Below are positions 6,673 to 15,145 of a DNA stretch of 39,133 bases, in pieces. The notes under the pieces were generated by a model. The model was not told the origin of the DNA. It saw only the letters and a program-made list of their open reading frames with translations, and did no database searches. Both the position numbers and the translations under genes were made by a program. The DNA is from Bacteroidota bacterium (GTDB lineage: Bacteria > Bacteroidota > Bacteroidia > UBA4408): NCBI GenBank assembly GCA_963169745.1, contig CAUJCU010000015.1:1-39133 (forward strand), given 5' to 3'. The stretch's first letter is position 1; every line of letters starts with the position of its first letter.

Positions 6673-8763
6673 ATGAACATTTGGAATATCCTTCCATTTA
6701 TTCGCTTATTGATAGCATTTTTAGGCGGTCTTCTCGTGGCCATTAATTACCCTCAATTCCCTGATTTTCATTTCGCTTTTTTTGCCATTACTCTAATAGC
6801 TTATTTTTTACTGTTTAAAATTTTTAGAAAAAACTATAAGTGGCGATTTTTAATTGGAGTGCCGATCGTATTTTTTTTTGGTCTTTTTGGAATTAAACTT
6901 GTTAAGCTGAATACGGAGCTCAACTATACCAATCACTTCAGTAAGCAAACATTTAATTCATATTTAATTAAAATTACAGACTCTCCAAAATTAAAAACTA
7001 AAACATTAAAGTTCACGGGAGAAGTAATTCAAGTTGAAAATGGAAAAAAGTGGGAGCGTACAACCGGCAAAATTCTGGTTTATATTTCACTAAATAGTAA
7101 ATCTAAAAAATTAAAATATGGTGATGTTATTTTGTGTAATTCACCAGTAGTTGAAACACCCGCTCCTAAAAACCCCTATGAATTTAATTATAAAAAGTAT
7201 TTGGCTTTCCATCAAATATTTAAACAGACCTACATCGCTCCTAAAAACTGGACTTTTACAGGGATTAACCAAGGAAATATTGTACTAAGGAATACTTATA
7301 AATTACGAAATTTCCTGCTCGGACAGATTGCAAAGCATCATGTTCAAGGAGATGAGTTTGCTATTGGCTCAGCTCTGATATTGGGCTATGAAGATGACCT
7401 GTCGGGTGAAGTTGTTAGTTCTTTTGCTGCTACAGGAGCCTTACATGTATTAAGTGTTTCGGGTTTACATGTTGGAATTGTATTTATAGTTCTTAATTTT
7501 TTTTTAAAGTATCTCGGAGAGCGTAAGAGGGCTCAACTTTTTAGATTTTTAATAGCCTTAACAGGCTTATGGTTTTATGCTGTTTTAACCGGTTTATCTC
7601 CTTCTGTATGCAGGGCGGCAGTTATGTTTACTTTAATAAGTATAGGTAAGTTTTATAATAAAGACACCAACACTTTAAATATTGTAGGTTGTTCGGCTTT
7701 TCTAATCCTTTGTGTAAATCCTTTTATCCTTACGGAAGTGGGTTTTCAATTGTCCTATTTGGCAGTAATAGGAATAGTTACTTTACACAAAAAATTTTAT
7801 GAACTGATACCCTCTTTTAAAAACAAGCTTTTTGAAAGTATTTGGTCAATTACAAGTGTTTCTGTTGCAGCTCAGTTGGTTACAGCTCCACTGGGGCTAC
7901 TTTACTTTCATCAGTTTCCGGTCTATTTTTTATTATCTAATTTAATAGTTATACCACTCTCTACTTTGGTACTTTATAATGGCATGCTGCTTATGGTAAT
8001 TTCGTCTGTTCCATTTGTTGGAGCCCCTACTGCATGGTTGCTTCACTTTATTCTTTTCGTATTGAAGAGCTCCGTAAATTTTTTTGAACAACTTCCCTTT
8101 GCTCTAATAGAAAATATTTCTATTACAACAGTAGAAACATTTATACTTTATGGAATTATTCTTAACCTGGTGCTTTATTGGTTAAATAAAAATATAAGGG
8201 TGTTAAAAATAGCATTAATACTGGCAGTATCACTAGGAGCATTTCAAATTTATGAAAAAGCAATTCAAAAACAACAATCGTTTATGGTGGTATATGCTGT
8301 TAGTAAACATAGCGCTATTGATATTGTTCAAGGCCAAAATAGTTTATTTATTGCAGACTCTTTGTTATTAGCAGATAAGGAAAAAATACGTTTTCATATT
8401 CTTCCCAATTGGATAAACAATGGAATCAACAAAAAATCTATTTATAGCAATAATCAGAATTTTACTTATAACTATGCTCAGGTATCTACTTTGTATCCGT
8501 ATTTAGTGGTGAATAATAAAGTAATTTTGCTTACAGGAAAAAGATTTGAAAATTTTTCGGAGTTAAAATATAGACCTGATGTGATCGTTTTAAACAAAAA
8601 CAATAAACACAGATTTAATACGCTTATTCAGCTTTTTCCTGAGGCCTTTTTTGTTTGCGATGGTACAGTTTCGGTATTTACCTTTCAAAAGCTGACCGAT
8701 AAACATAAAAATATTAAAATATCAAGTGTTTTAAAAGACGCTGCTATTACTATTAAAGTATAA
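6673..8763 (+). CDS. comEC: ComEC/Rec2-family DNA uptake channel
   Basis: A 696-residue polytopic inner-membrane protein of the ComEC/Rec2 family, which carries single-stranded DNA across the inner membrane during natural transformation. The N-terminal part has membrane segments (about 8-50 and 58-78) and a soluble DUF4131-like OB-type region (about 95-200). The competence domain begins near 225 with ALILGYEDDLSGEV and the hallmark FAATGALHVLSVSGLHVGIV (251-270), followed by many hydrophobic helices to about 540, including LSPSVCRAAVMFTLI and EVGFQLSYLAVIGI. The C-terminal 160 residues (SKHSAIDIVQG...) do not show the HxHxDH metallo-beta-lactamase motif found in some ComEC proteins; many Bacteroidota versions are also without it. 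Single gene, convergent with the LOG gene on the other strand. Confidence 0.92.
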   Translation: MNIWNILPFIRLLIAFLGGLLVAINYPQFPDFHFAFFAITLIAYFLLFKIFRKNYKWRFLIGVPIVFFFGLFGIKLVKLNTELNYTNHFSKQTFNSYLIKITDSPKLKTKTLKFTGEVIQVENGKKWERTTGKILVYISLNSKSKKLKYGDVILCNSPVVETPAPKNPYEFNYKKYLAFHQIFKQTYIAPKNWTFTGINQGNIVLRNTYKLRNFLLGQIAKHHVQGDEFAIGSALILGYEDDLSGEVVSSFAATGALHVLSVSGLHVGIVFIVLNFFLKYLGERKRAQLFRFLIALTGLWFYAVLTGLSPSVCRAAVMFTLISIGKFYNKDTNTLNIVGCSAFLILCVNPFILTEVGFQLSYLAVIGIVTLHKKFYELIPSFKNKLFESIWSITSVSVAAQLVTAPLGLLYFHQFPVYFLLSNLIVIPLSTLVLYNGMLLMVISSVPFVGAPTAWLLHFILFVLKSSVNFFEQLPFALIENISITTVETFILYGIILNLVLYWLNKNIRVLKIALILAVSLGAFQIYEKAIQKQQSFMVVYAVSKHSAIDIVQGQNSLFIADSLLLADKEKIRFHILPNWINNGINKKSIYSNNQNFTYNYAQVSTLYPYLVVNNKVILLTGKRFENFSELKYRPDVIVLNKNNKHRFNTLIQLFPEAFFVCDGTVSVFTFQKLTDKHKNIKISSVLKDAAITIKV

Positions 8764-8807
8764 ATGGTTAGGTTCTAAAATGAATAGGAATACTTTCAAA
8801 GCTGCAT

Positions 8808-9518
8808 TTAAAAATTAGGTTTGTGAAGATATTTTGAATAAAATTTCTCGATTGCTTGTACCGCTTCATCAGCAGTATCTACTATGGTAATCAAATCTAA
8901 ATCAGGAGCGCTGATATTATGCTCTTTCTCAAGTAGTGTGCTGTGAATCCAATCAAAAAGACCTCCCCAGAATTTTTTTCCTACCAAAATTAGTGGAAAG
9001 GCAGCTACTTTATGTGTTTGGATAAGCGTCAATGCTTCAAAAAATTCATCTAAAGTTCCGAATCCACCGGGAAGAACGATGTACCCTTGGGCGTATTTCA
9101 TAAACATTACCTTTCGAACAAAAAAGTAATCAAAATTTATTAATTTATCTGGATCTATATAAGGATTAGAATATTGCTCGTGAGGGAGCTCTATATTTAA
9201 ACCCACCGAACGTCCTCCGCCTTTGTGTGCTCCTTTATTAGCAGCTTCCATAATACCTGGGCCGCCACCGGTAATAACTCCATATCCTTTTTGGGTCAAT
9301 TTATAAGCAATCTCTTCAGCCAATAAATAATATGGAGAGTCGGGCTTTGTACGGGCACTTCCAAAAATAGAAACACATGGTCCTATTTTACCTAATTTTT
9401 CGAAGGCCTCAACAAACTCGGCTATTATTTTAAAAATTTGCCATGAGTCTTTTACTTTAATTTCACTCCAGTCTTTAGGTTGAAATGCTTTTCTTATTCT
9501 GTCTTCTTCGTTCATCAT
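8808..9518 (-). CDS. LOG-family protein (TIGR00730), probable nucleoside 5'-monophosphate phosphoribohydrolase
   Basis: A 236-residue cytoplasmic Rossmann-fold protein. The diagnostic motif PGGFGTLDEFFEAL and the preceding GGGPGIMEAANKGA are those of the LOG family, whose members cleave N6-substituted AMP or related nucleotides to base and ribose 5-phosphate. SIFGSARTKPDSPYY forms the first nucleotide-binding loop. The N-terminal 40 residues are an extension common in Bacteroidota members. The start could be either of two adjacent Met codons. It begins 7 bases after uvrA on the same strand and is probably the last gene of that transcription unit. Biological role in bacteria is uncertain. Confidence 0.88.
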   Translation of the reverse strand: MMNEEDRIRKAFQPKDWSEIKVKDSWQIFKIIAEFVEAFEKLGKIGPCVSIFGSARTKPDSPYYLLAEEIAYKLTQKGYGVITGGGPGIMEAANKGAHKGGGRSVGLNIELPHEQYSNPYIDPDKLINFDYFFVRKVMFMKYAQGYIVLPGGFGTLDEFFEALTLIQTHKVAAFPLILVGKKFWGGLFDWIHSTLLEKEHNISAPDLDLITIVDTADEAVQAIEKFYSKYLHKPNF

Positions 9519-9525
9519 TACTTTT

Positions 9526-12369
9526 TTAATGTTGTAATAAATTATTTAGTTCTTTTTTTAAGTAAGGAGCTGTGTGGCTGCTTTTACTTTGAGCTACTTG
9601 TTCGGGAGTTCCTTGACACACAATAGTTCCGCCCTCATTGCCACCTTCGGGGCCCATATCAATAATGTAATCAGCCACTTTTATGATATCCATATTGTGT
9701 TCAATAATCAAAACAGAATTTCCATTGTTAACCAATTTTTGAATAACTTCTAAAAAAATACGAATATCTTCAAAATGAAGACCTGTACTAGGCTCATCTA
9801 AGATATAGAATGTATTTCCTGTATCTCGTTTAGAAAGTTCAGCAGCCAGCTTTATCCTTTGAGCCTCACCGCCCGAAAGCGTGGTACTAGACTGCCCAAG
9901 TGTTAAATACCCTAAACCCACCTCATTCATGGTTTTTATTTTTTGAGTGATTGAGGGTATCCCTTTGAAAAATTCAACAGCATCTTCAATAGTCATGTTT
10001 AGCACATCACTAATAGATTTTTCCTTGTAACGCACTTCTAAAGTTTCACGATTGTATCGCTTTCCTTGGCATTCGTTGCACATAACATATACATCAGGAA
10101 GAAAATTCATTTCAATAGTTAGTATCCCTGCTCCTTGGCAGCTTTCACATCGTCCCCCTTTTACATTAAAGGAAAACCGACCGGGTTTATAACCTCTTAT
10201 TTTAGATTCCGGTAATTCAGCAAATAGGCTTCGGATATCATTAAAAACATTGGTATAGGTAGCTGGGTTGCTTCGTGGTGTACGCCCTATGGGTGATTGA
10301 TCAATTTCAATTACTTTATCAAGGTGTTTTAATCCCTCAATTTTTTTGTGAGGTAAAGGATTTTGATGACTTCGGTAAAAATGTTTGTTTAAAACAGGAT
10401 ATAAAGTTTCTTTAATAAGTGTTGATTTTCCACTACCAGAAACGCCAGTTACACATACCAGGCACCCTAGAGGAATATCCACATTAATATTTTTTAAGTT
10501 ATGTCCGTGTGCTTCTTTGATAGAAATAAAGTGACCATTGCCTTTTCTGCGTTTCTCAGGTATTGGGATTTGTAATTCTTGTTTTAAGTACTTGGCTGTA
10601 ATAGAGGGGTATTGTAATAGTTCAATGGGTGTTCCGGAGGCCACTACTTTACCTCCATGGATACCCGCTTTGGGGCCCATATCAATAACATAATCAGCCA
10701 TTTCTATCATTTCTTTATCATGTTCCACCACAATAACCGAATTTCCTATATCTCGGAGGTTAATGAGCGATTGAATAAGTCTTGAGTTATCTTTCTGGTG
10801 TAAACCTATGCTTGGTTCATCAAGTATGTATAAAACACCCACCAGTTGAGACCCAATTTGGGTAGCCAAACGAATACGTTGTGATTCACCTCCTGAGAGT
10901 GATTGCGAGCTTCTGTTTAAAGTCAAGTAACCCAAGCCCACATCAAGTAAAAACTGAATTCGTGGTCTTATTTCCTTAAGTATTTCAAAGGCTATTTTAT
11001 TTTGTCTTTCAGTAAACTTACTTTCAATTGTAGCAAACCAATCATTTAAGATGTTTAGGTTCATGGTGCTTAAATCAAAAATATTCTTGTTGTCAATTTT
11101 AAAAAATAAGGATTCTTGTTTTAGTCGTGCTCCATGGCATTTAGAACAAACAACCATATTCATAAAACTAGCAGCCCATTTTTCAATATTTTTAGATTCG
11201 AGTTCTTCTTTTTGCCTTGTAATAAAGTTTACAATTCCTTCAAATTGTACGGTAATGGTAGCTCCTGTATAAATATTCTTGGTTCTGATAAGTTCGTTAC
11301 TTCCATAAAGAATAATGTCAATTACCTCATCAGATAAATCTTCAATTGGAGTGTCAAGGCTAAAGCCATGCATTTCAACTAAAGCTTTTAATTGATCAAA
11401 TATCCAATTGTTCTTGATTTCGCCTAATGCCGCAATTCCTCCCTTTTTAATACTTAGTTTAGGATTGGGCATAAGCTTTTTATGATCAACCTGGCTCATA
11501 GCACCTAGTCCGTTACATTTTGTGCAGGCTCCAAAAGGAGAGTTAAATGAAAACATGTTGGGAGCAGGGTCATCGTACGAAATACCTGTATCCTCACACA
11601 TTAGCGTACGGCTAAAAAAGCCAAGTTCATTTAACTCGTTATCCAGCAGGGCTATACTGCCTTTTCCCATTTTCATTCCAACAATTAAGGCCTCTTTTAA
11701 TCGAACTTTTGTTTCTTCGTCAACCGTAAACCGATCAATTACGATCTCAATATTGTGAATTTTATATCGATCAAGTTGCATACGAGCTTTTAATTCTGTT
11801 ACATTCCCATCAATACGTGCACGAATAAAACCTTGCTTAATAATTTGCTCAAAAAGCTCGCGATAATGACCTTTACGGCCTTTGACAACGGGAGCTAATA
11901 AGGTAATTTTACGCTTATTGTATTTTTCTAAAATAATTTGAATAATTTGTTCATCAGTATATTTAACCATTGCTTTACCGCTATGATAAGAATAAGCTGT
12001 GGCAGCTCTGGCATACAATAAACGCAAGAAGTCGTATATCTCAGTAATGGTTCCTACCGTTGAGCGTGGATTTTTATTTGTTGTCTTTTGCTCAATAGAG
12101 ATTACAGGACTAAGCCCCATAATTTGATCTACATCAGGGCGTTCTAAATTACCCAAGAACTGCCGTGCATAAATTGAATAACTCTCAATATATCTTCGCT
12201 GCCCTTCGGCAAATAGTGTATCAAAAGCTAAAGATGATTTTCCGCTACCGCTTAAACCGGTAATAACTACTAATTTATTGCGTGGAATGACAACATCAAT
12301 GTTTTTTAGATTGTGTACTCTTGCACCGATAACTTCTATTTGTTCTTCCTCTTCAAAGCTTTTCATCAT
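9526..12369 (-). CDS. uvrA: Excinuclease ABC subunit UvrA
   Basis: A 947-residue damage-recognition ATPase of nucleotide excision repair; it works with UvrB to find bulky lesions. Both ATPase halves are intact: Walker [11 protein letters not shown] (37-46) and [10 protein letters not shown] (641-650), ABC signatures [12 protein letters not shown] (491-502) and [12 protein letters not shown] (831-842), and Walker B regions [11 protein letters not shown] (514-524) and [11 protein letters not shown] (855-865). Zinc modules are complete: C282/C285 with C408/C411, and C741/C744 with C764/C767. Length fits the family. The start could be either of two adjacent Met codons. It lies 19 bases after the transglycosylase gene and 7 bases before the LOG gene, so all three are likely cotranscribed. 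No SOS-type operator was recognised. Confidence 0.97.
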   Translation of the reverse strand: MMKSFEEEEQIEVIGARVHNLKNIDVVIPRNKLVVITGLSGSGKSSLAFDTLFAEGQRRYIESYSIYARQFLGNLERPDVDQIMGLSPVISIEQKTTNKNPRSTVGTITEIYDFLRLLYARAATAYSYHSGKAMVKYTDEQIIQIILEKYNKRKITLLAPVVKGRKGHYRELFEQIIKQGFIRARIDGNVTELKARMQLDRYKIHNIEIVIDRFTVDEETKVRLKEALIVGMKMGKGSIALLDNELNELGFFSRTLMCEDTGISYDDPAPNMFSFNSPFGACTKCNGLGAMSQVDHKKLMPNPKLSIKKGGIAALGEIKNNWIFDQLKALVEMHGFSLDTPIEDLSDEVIDIILYGSNELIRTKNIYTGATITVQFEGIVNFITRQKEELESKNIEKWAASFMNMVVCSKCHGARLKQESLFFKIDNKNIFDLSTMNLNILNDWFATIESKFTERQNKIAFEILKEIRPRIQFLLDVGLGYLTLNRSSQSLSGGESQRIRLATQIGSQLVGVLYILDEPSIGLHQKDNSRLIQSLINLRDIGNSVIVVEHDKEMIEMADYVIDMGPKAGIHGGKVVASGTPIELLQYPSITAKYLKQELQIPIPEKRRKGNGHFISIKEAHGHNLKNINVDIPLGCLVCVTGVSGSGKSTLIKETLYPVLNKHFYRSHQNPLPHKKIEGLKHLDKVIEIDQSPIGRTPRSNPATYTNVFNDIRSLFAELPESKIRGYKPGRFSFNVKGGRCESCQGAGILTIEMNFLPDVYVMCNECQGKRYNRETLEVRYKEKSISDVLNMTIEDAVEFFKGIPSITQKIKTMNEVGLGYLTLGQSSTTLSGGEAQRIKLAAELSKRDTGNTFYILDEPSTGLHFEDIRIFLEVIQKLVNNGNSVLIIEHNMDIIKVADYIIDMGPEGGNEGGTIVCQGTPEQVAQSKSSHTAPYLKKELNNLLQH

Positions 12370-12388
12370 TAAAAATAATTTGCATCAA

Positions 12389-13426
12389 TTAATGGGTACT
12401 AAAAGTACTGTCTGATGCAATACTTAAAATAAAACCTAAACTATCATTTTTCAATCTGTAAGATGGATTTCCTTCATATATTTCTGTGAGCATAATTTCA
12501 TCATAATTTTGAGATGGAAACAGAATTTCTATTGTTTTGTTGTCTTTATTTTCGAAGAAGTTTTGGCGTAACCATGGATTCATTAATTTAAGAATTTTAT
12601 AATTACTACCCATTTTCTTTGCAAATGCTGCCAGATTAGTAATAGAACTATCAATACGAACAATTTTATCAGGAATTTGTGGGTACAAATCCTTTTTTCG
12701 GATATTGAAACCATATTTTTGAGGCGACTCTAATATTTCTTTTAAGGCTAAAATGCGGTATATATACCTTGCTGTTTCTTGATTTAACAGTAGGTTGTAA
12801 TAATCATTTTCCTGTTGTGTTTCCATTTGATTACTTAAACCGGTCATTCCTATATTGTATGAAGCGGCTGCTAAAGTCCAGTTGCCAAATTTTCGATAGG
12901 CTTCCTTGATATATTTACAGGCTGCCAAAGTTGATTTTTCAACATGATACCTTTCATCAATATTTTCGGTAATGGTAAGCCCATATTTAGTTGCTGTTTT
13001 TTCAATAAGCTGCCAAAATCCAGTAGCACCTGCCGGAGAAACAACATTGGTAAAACCGCTTTCGATAAGCGCAAGATATTTAAAATCTTCTGGAATACCT
13101 TGTTGCTTTAATATAGGTACAATTTTTTGAAACCAACGATGTGCTCTTTTATGTAGTAAAATACTTTGAGATTGCCAATAAGTATTTAACAATAACTCTC
13201 TGTCTAATGATTCACGAACATCAAATTGATTGAGTGGCACAGCCTCACCGGAAAAGTTCATTTTAGTAGGCAGGTTTAATGAATATACCTTGTAATTATT
13301 CTCTAATCCTGATTTTGAGTACTCATCGGTTTTAAACTTATATGAGAAAACATACAGATTAACACCAAGTAAAATAATAGTTAGTACTATTAAAGCTATA
13401 AAAAACTTAATATGTGTTTGCTTCAT
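12389..13426 (-). CDS. Membrane-anchored lytic transglycosylase (MltD-like SLT domain)
   Basis: A 345-residue murein hydrolase acting in the periplasm: it would cleave the MurNAc-GlcNAc bond with formation of 1,6-anhydro-MurNAc. One N-terminal membrane helix (about 8-29) anchors it. The SLT domain starts near 95; catalytic Glu is E122 in ALIESGF, followed by the family motifs [21 protein letters not shown] (in part) and AAASYNIG. The C-terminal 90 residues ([19 protein letters not shown]...) resemble a degenerate LysM-type region ([22 protein letters not shown]), the usual position of LysM in MltD. Between the wecA-type gene (50 bases upstream) and uvrA (19 bases downstream). A TATTTTTG box at 13467-13460 may give it its own promoter. 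Confidence 0.88.
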   Translation of the reverse strand: MKQTHIKFFIALIVLTIILLGVNLYVFSYKFKTDEYSKSGLENNYKVYSLNLPTKMNFSGEAVPLNQFDVRESLDRELLLNTYWQSQSILLHKRAHRWFQKIVPILKQQGIPEDFKYLALIESGFTNVVSPAGATGFWQLIEKTATKYGLTITENIDERYHVEKSTLAACKYIKEAYRKFGNWTLAAASYNIGMTGLSNQMETQQENDYYNLLLNQETARYIYRILALKEILESPQKYGFNIRKKDLYPQIPDKIVRIDSSITNLAAFAKKMGSNYKILKLMNPWLRQNFFENKDNKTIEILFPSQNYDEIMLTEIYEGNPSYRLKNDSLGFILSIASDSTFSTH

Positions 13427-13459
13427 CGCGAAGGTCGTAATAAGGTGCTAAAACCAATA

Positions 13460-13467
13460 CAAAAATA
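13460..13467 (-). promoter_or_regulatory. Possible -7 box of the lytic transglycosylase gene
   Basis: Minus-strand TATTTTTG matches TAnnTTTG, 33 bases before the ATG. No -33 TTTG is seen at the usual distance, so this is a weak call in AT-rich DNA. Confidence 0.35.
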
Positions 13468-13476
13468 AGGTTTATT

Positions 13477-14550
13477 TTAGTGTTTGGGTTTTCTAGTTTT
13501 TGTGATATAAAAAAGCACCCCAAAAACTGTAAGGAAATAAGCGGCTAAAAAGCCTGCAATAAGTAAATTCCAAAAGCTTAAGGTTAAAATATATAAAGTT
13601 ATAAGGCACGAAAACATAGAAATGCTACCTATTATTATGGCTACTTGTCTGTCAGAAAATCCGGCATAGGATAAATGATGTGTTGTATGATCTTTCCCCC
13701 CAACAAATGGTGATTTTCCTTTAGACAAGCGATTAATGGTAACCGTAGTAGTGTCAACAATAGGAATTATAAATATAGTAATTGTAAGTAAAATTTGTTT
13801 TGTTTGCATATGTCTCAATTCATCAAAAGGGGTATTCCAGAAACATGTTATTGCCATGGCTCCAAGTAGTACACCTAAAAATTGACTTCCGGTATCGCCC
13901 ATGTATATTTTTGATGGATTCCAATTGTAAAATAAGAATCCAACTAAAGCCGACAAAACCCCTATTAATACGATAAACTCTATACTTTTAAAACTGTTTA
14001 ATGCCACCAATACAAATAAAGCCGAAATTATAATTGAAATTGAAACTGTTGTAGTAATTGCGTCCATATTGTCAAGCATATTTATAGAGTTCATAATGCC
14101 AACAATCCAAAATATAGTAATGAAATAATTTAATAAAATGGAATTAAACAGATTAATATAAGTTCCCGTTAAGCACAAAATTACTCCGCATAGCACTTGA
14201 GCAGAAAATTTCAGAAGAGGTTTTGTATTGTAAGCATCATCAGCTAATCCAACCAAAAAACCGATTGTTACGGCCAGCATCAAACCTGAAAACTTAACAT
14301 TTTCAAGAATATCATGTTGATCGGAAATCATAAAGAAAAAAGAGATGGCAAATAAAAAATTCAAAAAAAATGAGATGCCACCTAAAGCCGGTTTAGATCG
14401 GCTTCCCCATCTAATATTATTTTCATCGATATTCCGCATACCAAGATTTTTTGAAAATTTGATAAACAAACCATTTACCAAAAAAGAAAAAACGGTAGCT
14501 AGAACCCCAAAAAAAAGATAAAATATCAGTAAACTATATTTGTCAAACAT
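13477..14550 (-). CDS. MraY/WecA-type polyprenyl-phosphate sugar-1-phosphate transferase
   Basis: A 357-residue polytopic membrane enzyme of the glycosyltransferase 4 (WecA/TagO/MraY) superfamily. It would transfer a HexNAc-1-phosphate from a UDP-sugar to undecaprenyl phosphate, starting a surface glycan. Key motifs: SKPALGGIS (52-60), the Asp pair in GLADDAYN (101-108), NSINMLDNMDA (154-164) with its nucleophile-region Asp residues, NWNPSKIYMGDTGS (about 209-222) and the His-rich loop GGKDHTTHHLSYAG. The His motif and lack of a peptide-specific signature favour WecA/TagO over MraY. It follows the Wza-Wzc-rfbC block by 42 bases, so it likely initiates that polysaccharide. A promoter box lies 24 bases upstream. 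Confidence 0.9.
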   Translation of the reverse strand: MFDKYSLLIFYLFFGVLATVFSFLVNGLFIKFSKNLGMRNIDENNIRWGSRSKPALGGISFFLNFLFAISFFFMISDQHDILENVKFSGLMLAVTIGFLVGLADDAYNTKPLLKFSAQVLCGVILCLTGTYINLFNSILLNYFITIFWIVGIMNSINMLDNMDAITTTVSISIIISALFVLVALNSFKSIEFIVLIGVLSALVGFLFYNWNPSKIYMGDTGSQFLGVLLGAMAITCFWNTPFDELRHMQTKQILLTITIFIIPIVDTTTVTINRLSKGKSPFVGGKDHTTHHLSYAGFSDRQVAIIIGSISMFSCLITLYILTLSFWNLLIAGFLAAYFLTVFGVLFYITKTRKPKH

Positions 14551-14573
14551 AAAATTCCAAAAAAATCAACGCA

Positions 14574-14581
14574 CAAATATA
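14574..14581 (-). promoter_or_regulatory. Possible -7 box of the WecA-type transferase gene
   Basis: Minus-strand TATATTTG matches TAnnTTTG in the rfbC-wecA gap, giving a leader of under 20 bases. No -33 element was recognised. It suggests an internal promoter within the polysaccharide block. Confidence 0.4.
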
Positions 14582-14592
14582 GTTAAAAAAGT

Positions 14593-15138
14593 TTAAAAAT
14601 AGATGTGTTCGTGATTAAAATTAGGTAAAATGAGATCTTTTTCAGATATTATTGGGTTTTGGATATTTCCCCAATTGATATTCAATGTTTTGTCGTTCCA
14701 GATGATACCATCTTCAGAAGTTTTATTATATGGAGCACTACATTTATAGGCAAAAATTGTATTGTCTTCTAAGGTATGAAACCCATGGGCAAAGCCAATT
14801 GGGATATAGAGCATAAAATTATTGGCTTGAGATAATTCTACAGCAAAATATTGGCCAAATGTTTTAGACCCGTGTCTAAGATCCACCACAATATCAAGTA
14901 CTTTTCCTTGAATTACACGAACAAGTTTTGCTTGTGCAAATTTTCCTTTCTGGAAATGTACGCCCCTTAATACATTGTATTTTGAAATGGATTGGTTGTC
15001 TTGAACAAAAGTATCTTGAATACCGGCTTTATGAAACAGATCCTGGTTATAGGACTCAAAAAAGGCACCTCTGTTATCTTCGAATTTAAGTGGTTCAATA
15101 AGTTTTAAACCCTCAATGGGCGTATTTATTATTTGCAT
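14593..15138 (-). CDS. rfbC: dTDP-4-dehydrorhamnose 3,5-epimerase
   Basis: A 181-residue cytoplasmic cupin enzyme of the dTDP-L-rhamnose pathway (RmlC), epimerising dTDP-4-dehydro-6-deoxyglucose at C3 and C5. Motifs: FEDNRGAFFESYN (19-31), the catalytic-base His H61 in VLRGVHFQ, KLVRVIQGKVLDIVVDLR (71-88) with its core Asp, and PIGFAHGFHTLED (conserved His). Length is normal. It begins 7 bases after Wzc on the same strand. The companion genes rfbA, rfbB and rfbD are not in the window, so precursor supply must be completed elsewhere; a related deoxyhexose epimerase role cannot be excluded. Confidence 0.92.
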   Translation of the reverse strand: MQIINTPIEGLKLIEPLKFEDNRGAFFESYNQDLFHKAGIQDTFVQDNQSISKYNVLRGVHFQKGKFAQAKLVRVIQGKVLDIVVDLRHGSKTFGQYFAVELSQANNFMLYIPIGFAHGFHTLEDNTIFAYKCSAPYNKTSEDGIIWNDKTLNINWGNIQNPIISEKDLILPNFNHEHIYF

Positions 15139-15145
15139 TCTTTAA

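Noticed and set aside
13477-14550. MraY of peptidoglycan synthesis
   Set aside because: Surface-glycan neighbours and the WecA/TagO-type motifs fit better; no other cell-wall (mur/fts) genes surround it.
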